A stretch of 64,000 bases of DNA, from positions 1,116,001-1,180,000 of the forward strand of contig NC_015312.1 of the NCBI RefSeq assembly GCF_000196675.2. Reading direction: 5' to 3'. Position numbers and translations under genes: made by a program. Within the stretch, counting starts at the first letter, position 1. The number at the start of each line of letters is the position of its first letter. This stretch comes from Pseudonocardia benzenivorans CB1190 (lineage in GTDB: Bacteria; Actinomycetota; Actinomycetes; Mycobacteriales; Pseudonocardiaceae). The notes under the pieces were generated by a model that did no database searches, had not been told where the DNA came from, and saw only the letters and a program-made list of their open reading frames with translations. Positions 34,123-43,575 of the stretch are shown one piece after another.

Positions 34123-36656
34123 CCCGGGAGCTGGTCGTCGTCGGGCACGGGATGGTCGGGCACCGGCTGGTCTCCGCGTTGCGCGACCGCGACACCGCAG
34201 GAACCTGGCACGTCACGGTGCTGGGCGAGGAGGACCGGCCGGCCTACGACCGGGTCGCCCTTTCGTCCTATGTGGATGGACGCACCGAGGACGATCTCGC
34301 GCTGGACGACCACGACGACCCGCGCGTCGACGTCCGGCGCGGCACCCCCGTCGTCGCGATCGACCGCGAGGCCAGGCAGGTGCGCACCGGTTCCGGTGAG
34401 CTGATCGGCTACGACGCGCTGGTCCTGGCGACGGGTTCGGTGCCGTTCGTGCCCCCCGTCCCGGGCCGCGACCTGCCCGGCTGCTTCGTCTACCGCACCC
34501 TCGACGACCTCGACGCGATCACGGCCGCGGCCGAGGCGGCCATGGAGCGCCCGGGGCCCGGCAGGCGGTCGGCGGTCGTCGTCGGCGGTGGGTTGCTGGG
34601 GCTGGAGGCGGCGCGGGCGATGCGCCTGCTCGGGTTGTCGCCGCAGGTCGTCGAGATCGCGCCGCGGCTGATGCCGGTACAGGTCGACGAGGGCGGCGGG
34701 GCGCTGTTGCGCACGCTCGTCGAGCGCCAGGACATCGCGGTGCGCTGCGGGGTCTCGGTGGCGGGAATCGTCGCCGACCGGGGGCGGCTGGTCGCCCAGC
34801 TGTCGGACGGCATCGAGCTGGACGCCGACCTCGTCGTGTTCTCCGCAGGCATCCGCGCCGCGGACGGGCTGGCCCGCGCGGCCGGGCTGGGCGTCGGGGA
34901 GCGGGGCGGGGTGCTGGTCGACGACCGCTGCCGCACGGCCGACGAGCACGTCTGGGCCGTCGGCGAGTGCGCGGCGCTGGAGGGCCGCACCTACGGCCTC
35001 GTCGCGCCCGGCTACGCGATGGCCGAGGTCGTCGCCGACCGGCTGCTCGGCGGCGACGCCCGGATGAGCAGCGCCGAGCTCGACATGTCGACGCAGCTCA
35101 AGCTGCTGGGCGTGGACGTCGCCAGCTTCGGCGACGCACACGCGACGACCGAGGGCGCGCTGCCCGTCGTGATCAACGACCCGGTCGCGGGCACGTACGC
35201 CAAGCTGGTCGTCTCCGACGACGCGTCGACGCTGCTGGGCGGGGTCCTGGTGGGTGACGCGAGTCGGTACGCCGCGCTGCGCCCGCTCGTCGGGTCGGCG
35301 CTGCCCGCCGACCCGGTCGCGTTGATCGCGCCGGACGGGGTCGAGCTGGGGGCCGACGCGCTGCCCGACAGCGCCCAGGTGTGTTCGTGCAACGCGGTCA
35401 CGAAAGGTGCGCTCCGCGAGGCGATCGCCGAAGGGGCACACGACGTTCCCGCGCTGAAGGCCTGCACGCGGGCCGGGACGAGCTGCGGCTCGTGCGTCCC
35501 GTTGCTCAAGACGATCCTGGTGCAGGAGGGCGTCGAGGTCTCCACGGCGCTGTGCGAGCACTTCGCGTTCTCCCGCGCGGAGCTGTTCGAGATCGTCGCG
35601 GGCGCGGGCATCGCGACGTTCAGCGAGCTCATCGAGACCCACGGCACCGGGCGTGGCTGCGACGTGTGCAAGCCGGTCGTCGCCTCGATCCTCGCCTCGC
35701 TCGGCGGCATCAAGGGGACCGGGGGTCACATCCTGGCGGGCGAGCAGGCGTCATTGCAGGACACGAACGACCGGTTCCTCGCGAACATGCAGCGCGACGG
35801 GACCTACAGTGTCGTGCCGCGCGTGCCCGGCGGGGAGATCACGCCGGACGGCCTGATCGCGATCGGCGAGGTCGCCCGCGACTTCGGGCTGTACACCAAG
35901 ATCACCGGCGGCCAGCGGATCGACCTGTTCGGCGCCCGCGTCGAGCAGCTCCCGGCGATCTGGCGACGGCTGGTCGACGCCGGGTTCGAGTCCGGGCACG
36001 CCTACGGCAAGGCGCTGCGCACGGTGAAGTCGTGCGTCGGCAGCACGTGGTGCCGCTACGGGCAGCAGGACTCGGTGGGGCTGGCCGTCGCGCTGGAGCT
36101 GCGCTACCGCGGGCTGCGCAGCCCGCACAAGATCAAGTCCGGGGTGTCGGGGTGCGCACGCGAGTGCGCGGAGGCCCGGTCGAAGGACTTCGGCATCATC
36201 GCGACCGAGACCGGGTGGAACCTCTACGTCGGCGGCAACGGCGGCTTCACGCCCCGGCATGCCGACCTGCTGGTGTCCGATGTGGACACCGACACGCTGG
36301 TCCGGCTCGTCGACAGGTTCCTGATGTTCTACGTCCGTACCGCGGACCGGCTGCAGCGCACCGCATCCTGGATCGAGGCGATGGACGGGGGACTCGACCA
36401 CCTGCGCGCGGTGATCGTCGACGACTCCCTCGGCATCTGTGCCGACCTGGAGGCGGCGATGGCGGCACACGTCGCGTCGTACGCCGACGAGTGGGCCGGG
36501 GTGCTCGCCGACGAGGACAAGCTGGCGCGCTTCGTGTCCTTCGTCAACGCGCCGGACACGCCGGACCCGACGATCTCGTTCGTGACCGAGCGCGGCCAGC
36601 CCGTGCCGGCGCCCCGCACGCCCGTGTTGATCGGAATCCCGGAGGTGGGGTCGTGA
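34119..36656 (+). CDS. nirB: NAD(P)H nitrite reductase large subunit
   Basis: 845 aa. FAD/NAD domains (VVVGHGMVGHRL; VVVGGGLLGLEAARAM), a BFD-type [2Fe-2S] domain near residues 422-465 (CSCNAVTKG, SCGSC), then the siroheme/[4Fe-4S] domain with CVGSTWCRYG near 637 and SGCAREC near 677, completing the four cysteines. It reduces nitrite to ammonium in the cytoplasm. Start and stop overlap the neighbouring genes (ATGA, GTGA). Siroheme is supplied by the two genes after nirD. Confidence 0.96.
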   Translation: MTRELVVVGHGMVGHRLVSALRDRDTAGTWHVTVLGEEDRPAYDRVALSSYVDGRTEDDLALDDHDDPRVDVRRGTPVVAIDREARQVRTGSGELIGYDALVLATGSVPFVPPVPGRDLPGCFVYRTLDDLDAITAAAEAAMERPGPGRRSAVVVGGGLLGLEAARAMRLLGLSPQVVEIAPRLMPVQVDEGGGALLRTLVERQDIAVRCGVSVAGIVADRGRLVAQLSDGIELDADLVVFSAGIRAADGLARAAGLGVGERGGVLVDDRCRTADEHVWAVGECAALEGRTYGLVAPGYAMAEVVADRLLGGDARMSSAELDMSTQLKLLGVDVASFGDAHATTEGALPVVINDPVAGTYAKLVVSDDASTLLGGVLVGDASRYAALRPLVGSALPADPVALIAPDGVELGADALPDSAQVCSCNAVTKGALREAIAEGAHDVPALKACTRAGTSCGSCVPLLKTILVQEGVEVSTALCEHFAFSRAELFEIVAGAGIATFSELIETHGTGRGCDVCKPVVASILASLGGIKGTGGHILAGEQASLQDTNDRFLANMQRDGTYSVVPRVPGGEITPDGLIAIGEVARDFGLYTKITGGQRIDLFGARVEQLPAIWRRLVDAGFESGHAYGKALRTVKSCVGSTWCRYGQQDSVGLAVALELRYRGLRSPHKIKSGVSGCARECAEARSKDFGIIATETGWNLYVGGNGGFTPRHADLLVSDVDTDTLVRLVDRFLMFYVRTADRLQRTASWIEAMDGGLDHLRAVIVDDSLGICADLEAAMAAHVASYADEWAGVLADEDKLARFVSFVNAPDTPDPTISFVTERGQPVPAPRTPVLIGIPEVGS

Positions 36657-37036
36657 CCGCAGCCGTACTCACGGTGTGGACGGCCGTGTGCCGTGTGGAC
36701 CAGCTGGAGCCCGAGCGCGGGGTGGCCGCGCTGCTCGGCGGGCGACAGGTCGCGCTGTTCCGCACCCACGACGGGACGGTGCACGCCATCGGCAACATCG
36801 ACCCGTTCTCCGGCGCCGCGGTGCTCTCACGCGGCATCGTCGGTGACCGCGGCGGGGTCCCGACGGTGGCCTCGCCCGTCTACAAGCAGGTGTTCTCCCT
36901 GGTCGACGGCAGATGCCTGGACGACGACACGGTCCGGGTGGACGTCTACGACGTCCGTCTCCGCCACGGCACCGTGGAGGTCGCGGTCGAGGACACGGTC
37001 GACCGCCCGGGCACGGCTCCGTGGGCCGGGCGATGA
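36653..37036 (+). CDS. nirD: Nitrite reductase small subunit
   Basis: 127 aa, Rieske-like fold. GTVHAIGNIDPFSGAAVL and TVASPVYKQVFSLVDGRCL follow the Rieske pattern, but the cluster-binding Cys and His are missing, which is normal for NirD. It partners NirB. The GTG start overlaps the nirB stop and its own stop overlaps the next ATG. Confidence 0.95.
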   Translation: MTAAVLTVWTAVCRVDQLEPERGVAALLGGRQVALFRTHDGTVHAIGNIDPFSGAAVLSRGIVGDRGGVPTVASPVYKQVFSLVDGRCLDDDTVRVDVYDVRLRHGTVEVAVEDTVDRPGTAPWAGR

Positions 37037-38223
37037 TCGTGGCGGTCGCCGGACAGGGACGCGAGGCCGCGCCGGTGCCGCCGCTGGCGGGCTTCACCGT
37101 CGGGGTCACCGCGGCCCGCCGGGCCGACGAGCTCGCGACGATGCTGGAGCGCCGCGGCGCCGTCGTGCAGCACGGGCCGGCGCTGCGGATCGTCCCGCTC
37201 GCCGACGACGCGCAGCTGCTCGAGAGCACCCGCGCCCTCATCGCGCGGCCGCCCGACGTCACCGTCGCCACGACGGGGATCGGGTTCCGCGGCTGGATCG
37301 AGGCTGCCGAGGGCTGGGGCCTGGGCGACGACCTGATCACGGTGCTGGGCAAGGGAACCGTGCTCGCCCGGGGGCCCAAGGCGCGCGGGGCGATCCGGGC
37401 GTCGGGGCTGGTCGACGCGTGGTCGCCGGAGTCGGAGTCCTCCGCCGAGGTGCTCGACCACCTGCTCGCGTCCGGTGTGGACGGACAGCGGATCGCCGTA
37501 CAGCTGCACGGGGAACCGTTGCCGGACATGGTCGAGGCGCTCGCGATGGCAGGCGCCGAGGTCGTCCAGGTGCCCGTGTACCGGTGGCTGCCGCCCGCCG
37601 ACGTCGGCCCGCTCGACCGGCTGACCGACGCCGTTCTCACCGGCGGCGTCGACGTCCTGACGTTCACCAGCGCGCCCGCCGCGGCCAGCCTGCTCGCCAG
37701 GGCCGGCAAGCGCGGCCTGCGCGACGCGCTGCTCGCCGCGCTGCGCGGGCCGGTCCTCGCGATGTGCGTCGGTCCGGTGACGGCCGCGCCGCTGCAGGAC
37801 GTCGACGTCCCGACCGCCCAGCCGCACCGCTCCCGGCTCGGCGCGATGGTCCGCGAGCTGGAGGTCGTCGCGCCCGCGCGGGCACGCTGGCTGCCCGTCG
37901 CCGGGCACGTCCTGGAGCTGCGTGGGCACGCCGTGCTCGTCGACGGTGCCCTGCGTCCCGTGCCGCCGACCGGGATGGCGCTGCTGCGGGTCCTGGCCCG
38001 CCGTCCGGGGCGGGTCGTCGCGCGCGCGGAGCTGCTGCGCGCCCTGCCCGGCGGCGGCGACGACGAGCACGCCGTCGAGACCGCCGTCGCCCGGCTGCGG
38101 TCTGCGGTGGGGGAGCCGAAACTGGTGCAGACCGTCGTCAAACGGGGGTACCGGCTCGCACTCGACCCCGCCGCCGGTCCCGTCCCGCTCGGTGGCCACT
38201 GCGGCGCCGGAGGCCTGCGGTGA
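37033..38223 (+). CDS. Uroporphyrinogen-III synthase fused to a winged-helix domain
   Basis: 396 aa. Residues about 18-265 are HemD-like (FTVGVTAARRADELATMLER; FTSAPAAASLLARAG). Residues about 280-385 form an OmpR-type winged helix (GMALLRVLARRPGRVVARAE, then AVETAVARLRSAVGEPKLVQ, VKRGYRL). This is the Rv0260c arrangement, found beside nirBD in mycobacteria. It may make the siroheme precursor, act as a regulator of the nitrate genes, or both. The start overlaps the nirD stop. Confidence 0.9.
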   Translation: MIVAVAGQGREAAPVPPLAGFTVGVTAARRADELATMLERRGAVVQHGPALRIVPLADDAQLLESTRALIARPPDVTVATTGIGFRGWIEAAEGWGLGDDLITVLGKGTVLARGPKARGAIRASGLVDAWSPESESSAEVLDHLLASGVDGQRIAVQLHGEPLPDMVEALAMAGAEVVQVPVYRWLPPADVGPLDRLTDAVLTGGVDVLTFTSAPAAASLLARAGKRGLRDALLAALRGPVLAMCVGPVTAAPLQDVDVPTAQPHRSRLGAMVRELEVVAPARARWLPVAGHVLELRGHAVLVDGALRPVPPTGMALLRVLARRPGRVVARAELLRALPGGGDDEHAVETAVARLRSAVGEPKLVQTVVKRGYRLALDPAAGPVPLGGHCGAGGLR

Positions 38224-38891
38224 CCCCCCTTCTCCTCGTGGCGCACGGCAGCCGGTCCGGGGACGTGGCCGGCTCCCTCGCGTCCGCGGTGGCCGCGCGC
38301 TCCGGGCTCGACGTGCGCCTCGCCTATGCCGACGTCCGCGGTCCGACCGTCGCCGAGACCGTCGCCGACCTGCCGCACGCCGTCGTCGTGCCCGCGTTCC
38401 TCGCGGCTGGTCACCACGTCCGCCGCGACCTGCCCGCGCAGCTCGCCGCCGCCGGCGCCGGCGCGTTCCCGGTGACGCGCGCGATCGGCCCGGACCCGCT
38501 GCTGGCGTCGGCGGCGCTCGACCGGCTGCGGGAGGCGGGATGGCGCCACGGCGACGCCGTCGTGCTGGCCGCCGCGGGATCGGCCGACGCGGTCGCGCTC
38601 GGCCAGGTGCGGCAGGCCGCCCGTCAGCTGCAGGTCGCGATCGGACGCCGGGTCCGCGTCGGGTTCGCCGCCTCCGCGGCGCCGCGTGTCGACGCCCTGG
38701 TCGCGGGGCTACGGGCGGCGGGGGAGGAACGGGTCGCCGTCGCGACCTGGCTGCTGGCGCCGGGCGTGTTCGCCGACCGCGTCGCCGCCTGCGGTGCCGA
38801 CGTCGTCAGCGTTCCCCTGGGCACGCATCCCGGCGTCGTCGACGCGATCCTGGCGCGCTACGAGAGGGCCCTCGCCCAGCCGGCCGCGTAG
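38220..38891 (+). CDS. Sirohydrochlorin chelatase (CbiX/SirB-like)
   Basis: 223 aa. VAHGSRSGD at the N-terminus supplies the metal-binding His; AFLAAGHHVRRDLP near residue 65 supplies the second. Two related half-domains are visible, as in CbiX-type enzymes. It probably inserts iron into sirohydrochlorin for NirB. The GTG start overlaps the previous stop, completing the run of six overlapping genes from nasA. Downstream is palindrome copy B and a convergent gene. Confidence 0.9.
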   Translation: MTPLLLVAHGSRSGDVAGSLASAVAARSGLDVRLAYADVRGPTVAETVADLPHAVVVPAFLAAGHHVRRDLPAQLAAAGAGAFPVTRAIGPDPLLASAALDRLREAGWRHGDAVVLAAAGSADAVALGQVRQAARQLQVAIGRRVRVGFAASAAPRVDALVAGLRAAGEERVAVATWLLAPGVFADRVAACGADVVSVPLGTHPGVVDAILARYERALAQPAA

Positions 38892-38969
38892 GAGCCTGCT
38901 CACGAGTGCGGGGCGCGTGCCGTTGCCCGCGCGGGCCGCGGCGTCCCGGTCCCTGGGCCGTGGGATTTG

Positions 38970-39022
38970 TGCAGGAACGGCACTTTCCCGCAGCCCGGTT
39001 GCGGGAAAGTGCCGTTCCTGCA
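38970..39022. repeat. 53-bp palindromic repeat, copy B (between convergent genes)
   Basis: Perfect 23-bp arms (TGCAGGAACGGCACTTTCCC plus GCA, and complement) with a 7-nt centre, GCCCGGT. It lies 78 bp after the chelatase stop and 14 bp before the end of the convergent ATL gene, a position where it can terminate both transcripts. No other feature is seen in this 145-bp gap. Confidence 0.95.
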
Positions 39023-39036
39023 GTCCGCGGCAGGCC

Positions 39037-39318
39037 TCAGCGGCGGCGGTGCTCGCGGGGGAGCCGGCCGTCCACCAGCAGGACACCCTCCGCGCGCAGC
39101 CGTGCCGCCTGCTCGACGGCGATGTGCGGGGCGGGGGTGCCGTCGGCGCGGAGCACGCGGTGCCACGGGATGTCGTGGCCGTCCTCGGCGAGGATGCGCC
39201 CGACGATGCGCGGCGTGCTGAGCCCGAGCTGGGCGGCGATCTCGCCGTAGGTCGACGTCTGGCCCGGCGGGATCGCGCGGACGGCCGCGCGCACGGCTTC
39301 GACGGTCGCGTCGTCCAT
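39037..39318 (-). CDS. Alkyltransferase-like (ATL) protein
   Basis: 93 aa, the C-terminal DNA-binding domain of the MGMT family. TSTYGEIAAQLG is the HTH region with the Tyr/Arg elements, and the active-site motif reads IPWHRVL: the alkyl-accepting cysteine of PCHRV is tryptophan. Such ATL proteins bind O6-alkylguanine and hand it to nucleotide excision repair instead of reversing it. It corresponds to Rv3204, which in mycobacteria adjoins Rv3205c; here the nitrate block lies between. It is 17 bp after the LipV-like gene start region on the same strand. Confidence 0.9.
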   Translation of the reverse strand: MDDATVEAVRAAVRAIPPGQTSTYGEIAAQLGLSTPRIVGRILAEDGHDIPWHRVLRADGTPAPHIAVEQAARLRAEGVLLVDGRLPREHRRR

Positions 39319-39334
39319 CGGGCCTCCCGGAAGC

Positions 39335-40123
39335 TCAGCCGAGGATGAACTCGCGGATGTGCGCGGCCACCTCGTCGGTGCGTTCGAGGAACAGCATGTG
39401 CCCCGCCTCGATCTCCGCCACCGTCAGGTCGTTGCCGAGCGCCGCCCCGCACTGGTCGAGCCAGGCCTGTTCGACGAAGTCGCCGCGCGTCGCCGGCAAG
39501 ATCAACGTCGGCGTGCCGGCGGGTGGCACCACCGCGGGCCGCGCCAGCTCGTTCCACGCGACGACGGCGGCCGACCGCAGGTAGCGCCACTCCCAACGGC
39601 CCTCGAAGTGCGCGAGGTGCGCGGCGACCTCGGCCTCGACCAGCGCGGCGTCGACACCCTTCCAACGGTCGGCCCGGTCGGCCCGGGCCGCCTCGAGGTC
39701 GGGGAAGGACTCGTCGGTCCGGGTGTCCTCGGCGGTCTCGAGCATGTCGTCGGGGTCGAGGCCGATCGCCGGGTCGAGCAGCACGAGCCGCTCGACGCGC
39801 TCGGGCGCGGTGCGCGCGAGATGCACGGCGACCGCCCCGCCGAACGAGTGCCCGACGACCGCGACGTCCTCGATCTCCAGCCGGTCGAGCACCGCGATGG
39901 CGTCGGCGACGTGCTGCTCGATGTTCCACGGCGGGCTCCACGGCGACCGGCCGTGTCCCCGCAGGTCGACGCCGATCCAGCGGAGCTCGGGGACCGCCTC
40001 GGCCAACGGCGCCCAGCGCGCCCCGTGCCCGCTCACCCCGTGCAACGCGAGCACCGGCACCCCGACGGGGTTGCCGAAGGTGTGCACGTGCAGGCGCCGG
40101 GCGTTCTCGGACACTCCCGTCAC
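39335..40123 (-). CDS. Alpha/beta hydrolase (LipV-like)
   Basis: 262 aa. GHSFGGAV is the nucleophile elbow near residue 95, LHGVSGHG the oxyanion loop, and AGHMLFLE the catalytic His near 243. It corresponds to Rv3203 (LipV) in the conserved order ATL-LipV-AdnA. No signal peptide. Start is uncertain between GTG 40123 (MTGVSENARR) and GTG 40114 (MSENARR); the domain begins just after. It reads toward the ATL gene, probably co-transcribed with it, and is divergent from adnA. Confidence 0.88.
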   Translation of the reverse strand: MTGVSENARRLHVHTFGNPVGVPVLALHGVSGHGARWAPLAEAVPELRWIGVDLRGHGRSPWSPPWNIEQHVADAIAVLDRLEIEDVAVVGHSFGGAVAVHLARTAPERVERLVLLDPAIGLDPDDMLETAEDTRTDESFPDLEAARADRADRWKGVDAALVEAEVAAHLAHFEGRWEWRYLRSAAVVAWNELARPAVVPPAGTPTLILPATRGDFVEQAWLDQCGAALGNDLTVAEIEAGHMLFLERTDEVAAHIREFILG

Positions 40124-40203
40124 TCTGCCATCCCCGTCGGTGCCGAAATGTGGGTGGGGGCGGTGACCCGAAGATCGTCGGTGGGACGTGGTCGAATCGT
40201 CGC

Positions 40204-43200
40204 GTGGCCCGCTCCCCGTCCCCGCGTCCCGCCGCCGTGTCCCCCGGCGGCCGGGTGCCGCTGCTCGTGCGCGGGAGCGTTGCGCCGGTCGGCGTACCGG
40301 CCTGGGACGAGCGGGCGTGGCGGGTGCTGGGACACCGGTCGGGACCGCTGCGGGTCGTCGGCGGCCCCGGCACGGGGAAGACGACGGTGCTGCTCGCCGC
40401 GCTGGCCGAGCGCGTCCGGGAGGGTGTCGCGCCGGAGAACGTGCTCCTGCTCGTCGGCAGCCGCCGTGCCGCGGCCGACATGCGCGAACGCCTGACGCCG
40501 CTGCTGCACCCCCATGGCGGCGACCCCGAGTCGACGACGCGTGAGCTGCTCGTCCGCACCGTGCACTCCTACGCGTTCGGGGTGCTTCGGCTGCATGCGG
40601 CGCGCCACGGCGACCCGCCGCCGCGGCTGCTGGCGGGCGCGGAGCAGGACGTCGTGGTCCGGGAGCTGCTGGCCGGCGAGATCGAGGGCGACGCGCCCGA
40701 CTCCGGCTGGCCGGACCGGCTGCGTCCCGCGCTCGGCCTGCCCGGGTTCGCCGCCGAGCTGCGCGAGCTGCTGCTGCGTGCCGCCGAGCGCGGCCTCGGG
40801 CCCGAGGAGCTGTTCGCGCTGGGCGAGCGGCACGGCGTCGACGAGTGGCGGGCCGCGGGCCGGTTCTTCCGGGTGTACGAGCAGGTCGTGCTGCTGCGCG
40901 GCGCCGCGGGTCGGGGTGCGCCGCAGGCCACGGCCCCGGCTCTCGACTCCGCGGAGCTCGTCGCCGCCGCGCTCGACACCCTCGCCGCGGATCCCGACCT
41001 GCGCGCGGCCGAGCAGCGCCGGGTGCGGCACCTGTTCGTCGACGACGCGCAGGACCTCGATCCGCAGCAACTGGAGCTCGTCGCGACGCTGGGGTCGACG
41101 GCGTCGACAACCCTGCTCGCGGGCGACGCCGACCAGGCCGTCCTCGCGTTCCGCGGGGCCGACCCGCAGGGGTTGCGCGCCGTCGAGGCCGAGACCGTCG
41201 TGCTCGACGTCGACCATCGCAGCCGGGCGGCGGTCCGGGCCGCCACCGGGCGGCTGGCCGCGCGGCTGCCCGGTGCGGGTGCGGGCCGGGTGCGGGTGGC
41301 GGCAGGCCCCGAGGACGACGAGGGGCAGGTGCTCGTCCGGGTGTTCGGCTCGGTGGCCGCCGAGGCCGCGTGGATCGCCGACCGGCTGCGCTGCGCGCAC
41401 CTCGTCGACGGGGTGCCGTGGTCGGAGATGGCGGTGCTGTCGCGGTCGACGCGGCGGTCGCTGCCCGCGCTGCGCCGGGCACTGGTCGCGGGCGGGGTGC
41501 CGATCGTCGCCCCGCCCGACGAGCTGCCGCTGGCCCGCCAGCCCGCCGTCGTCCCGTTGCTGATGGTGCTGCGGGCGGCCACCCGGCCCGAGGAGCTCGA
41601 CGCCGACGCCGCGGCCGCGCTGCTCACCTCGCCGCTCGGGTCCGGCGACCCGATGCGGATGCGCCGCCTGCGGCGCGGTCTGCTGCGGCTGCGGGCGGCC
41701 GCGGAGCCCGACCCGCCTGCCGCCCACGCGACAGGCGGGACCGCGGCACTCGCCGACGTCGGTGCCGAGCGGGTCAGCAGCGACCCGCTGCTCGTCGAGG
41801 CCCTGCGCGCCGCCGCGGCCGGCGAGCCCGATCCCCTCGCCGCGCTCCCGCCGTCGGAGACCGCGCCGCTGCGTCGCGTCGGCGCGCTGCTGGCCACGGC
41901 GGCGGCCGCGGCCCGCGACGGGGCGAGCGTCGAGGAGGTGCTCTGGCAGGTCTGGCAGCAGACCGGGCTGGCCGATCGCTGGTCCGCGGCGAGCGGTCGT
42001 GGAGGGCCCGCCGGCGCGGCGGCCGACCGCGACCTCGACGCCGTCCTCGCCCTGTTCGACGCGGCCGCCCGCTACAGCGACCGGCTACCGGGCGCCGACG
42101 TCGCCGGGTTCACCGACTACCTGGCCGACCAGCAGCTCCCCACCGACTCCCTCGCGCCGCGGGCGCCGGGCGGCGACGCGGTCGCGCTGCTCACCGCGCA
42201 CGCCGCGCGCGGTCGGGAGTGGCGGGTCGTCGCGGTGCCGGGAGTGCAGGAGGGCAGCTGGCCCGACCTGCGGCTGCGCGGCAGCCTGCTGGGCAACGAG
42301 CGGCTCGTCGACCTGCTCGCCGGTGTCGCCGAGCCCGACGGCAGCGTCTCCCGCGTCGCGCCGCTGCTGGCCGAGGAGCGCAGGCTGTTCTACGTGGCGT
42401 GCAGCCGGGCGTCGCACACGTTGCTGGTCAGTGCCGTGCAGGGGGAGGACGAGCAGCCGTCCCGGTTCCTCGACGAGCTCGACCCGCTGCCGGCGGGGGC
42501 CGCCGAGACCCGGACCGTCCACCGGCCGGGGCGCTCGCTCGTGCTGGCCGAGCTGGTCGGCGAGCTGCGCCGGGCCGTGTGCACGCCGGGCGACGAGCCC
42601 GCCGCCGTCGCCCGTCGGGAGCGGGCCGCCGCGCAGCTCGCCCGGCTCGCCGCCGACGGCGTCCCCGGCGCCCGTCCCGACGAGTGGTACGGCCTGGCCC
42701 CGGTCTCGACGGACGCGCCGCTGCGGGTGCCGGGCGAGGTGGTGCCGGTGTCGCCGTCGGACGTCGAACGCATCGTCGCGTGCCCGCTGCGGTGGGTCCT
42801 GGAACGGCACGGGGGTGGCGACGTCGGGGCGCTCGCCGCCGTCACCGGGTCGCTCGTCCACGCGCTGGTCCAGGCGAGCGCGGCCGGGGCGCAGCCCGCC
42901 GAGCTGGAGGATGCGCTGCGCTCGGCCTGGTCGCACCTCGACGCGGGCGCCCCGTGGTTCGGCCGTCGGGAGCTGGAGCGGGTCCGCGCCATGCTCGCGG
43001 CGTTCGACGACTGGGTCCGCACGAGCCGCGACCAGGGGCTGCGGCTCGTCGCCGTCGAGCAGCCGGTCCGGCTCGACCTGCCGGTCGAGGGCGACCTGCC
43101 CCCGGACGGCTCGGCCCAGCCGGAGGTCGGGAGGTCCGGTGGGCCGTGGCTGCAATTGCGCGGGCGGGTCGACCGTCTCGAGGTCGACTCCGAGGGCCGC

Positions 43201-43575
43201 CCGGTCGTCGTCGACGTGAAGACGGGCAAGACCGCCGTCAGCGCCCGCGCGGCCGCCGAGCACCCGCAGCTGGCCGTCTACCAGCTCGCGGCCGCGCTCG
43301 GGGCGTTCGGCCGGCTGCTGGAGAAGGGCGTCACCCCCGGCGGGGCGCGGCTGGTGTACCTGGCCGACCGCAAGGCATCGGGGCAGGCCAAGGAGCCGTC
43401 GCAGCCCCCGCTCGATGCGGCCGAGCTCGCCCGTTGGCGCGGGGTCGTCGCGACGTGCGCGGAAGAGACGTCCGGATCCGCGTTCGTCGCGCGGGTGAGC
43501 GCCGACTGCGAACGCTGTCCGGTGCGGACCAGCTGCCCCGCACGCGAGGCCGGGCGGCCGGTGACGGCGCCGTGA
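40204..43575 (+). CDS. adnA: Helicase-nuclease subunit AdnA
   Basis: 1123 aa, counterpart of Rv3202c. N-terminal UvrD-like motor: Walker A GGPGTGKTT near residue 55 and motif II VDDAQDLDP (DDAQ rather than DExQ). C-terminal PD-(D/E)XK nuclease: CPLRWVLERH, RGRVDRLEV, VVDVKTGKT and the Fe-S cysteines C...CERCPVRTSC at the end. AdnA and AdnB form the mycobacterial-type helicase-nuclease that resects double-strand breaks in place of RecBCD/AddAB. Its stop overlaps the adnB start (GTGA). Confidence 0.95.
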   Translation: MARSPSPRPAAVSPGGRVPLLVRGSVAPVGVPAWDERAWRVLGHRSGPLRVVGGPGTGKTTVLLAALAERVREGVAPENVLLLVGSRRAAADMRERLTPLLHPHGGDPESTTRELLVRTVHSYAFGVLRLHAARHGDPPPRLLAGAEQDVVVRELLAGEIEGDAPDSGWPDRLRPALGLPGFAAELRELLLRAAERGLGPEELFALGERHGVDEWRAAGRFFRVYEQVVLLRGAAGRGAPQATAPALDSAELVAAALDTLAADPDLRAAEQRRVRHLFVDDAQDLDPQQLELVATLGSTASTTLLAGDADQAVLAFRGADPQGLRAVEAETVVLDVDHRSRAAVRAATGRLAARLPGAGAGRVRVAAGPEDDEGQVLVRVFGSVAAEAAWIADRLRCAHLVDGVPWSEMAVLSRSTRRSLPALRRALVAGGVPIVAPPDELPLARQPAVVPLLMVLRAATRPEELDADAAAALLTSPLGSGDPMRMRRLRRGLLRLRAAAEPDPPAAHATGGTAALADVGAERVSSDPLLVEALRAAAAGEPDPLAALPPSETAPLRRVGALLATAAAAARDGASVEEVLWQVWQQTGLADRWSAASGRGGPAGAAADRDLDAVLALFDAAARYSDRLPGADVAGFTDYLADQQLPTDSLAPRAPGGDAVALLTAHAARGREWRVVAVPGVQEGSWPDLRLRGSLLGNERLVDLLAGVAEPDGSVSRVAPLLAEERRLFYVACSRASHTLLVSAVQGEDEQPSRFLDELDPLPAGAAETRTVHRPGRSLVLAELVGELRRAVCTPGDEPAAVARRERAAAQLARLAADGVPGARPDEWYGLAPVSTDAPLRVPGEVVPVSPSDVERIVACPLRWVLERHGGGDVGALAAVTGSLVHALVQASAAGAQPAELEDALRSAWSHLDAGAPWFGRRELERVRAMLAAFDDWVRTSRDQGLRLVAVEQPVRLDLPVEGDLPPDGSAQPEVGRSGGPWLQLRGRVDRLEVDSEGRPVVVDVKTGKTAVSARAAAEHPQLAVYQLAAALGAFGRLLEKGVTPGGARLVYLADRKASGQAKEPSQPPLDAAELARWRGVVATCAEETSGSAFVARVSADCERCPVRTSCPAREAGRPVTAP

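Noticed and set aside
29067-38891. Nitrate block as a respiratory (NarGHJI) system
   Set aside because: There is a single-subunit NasA-type reductase without Tat signal and a NirBD siroheme reductase, which fits assimilation.
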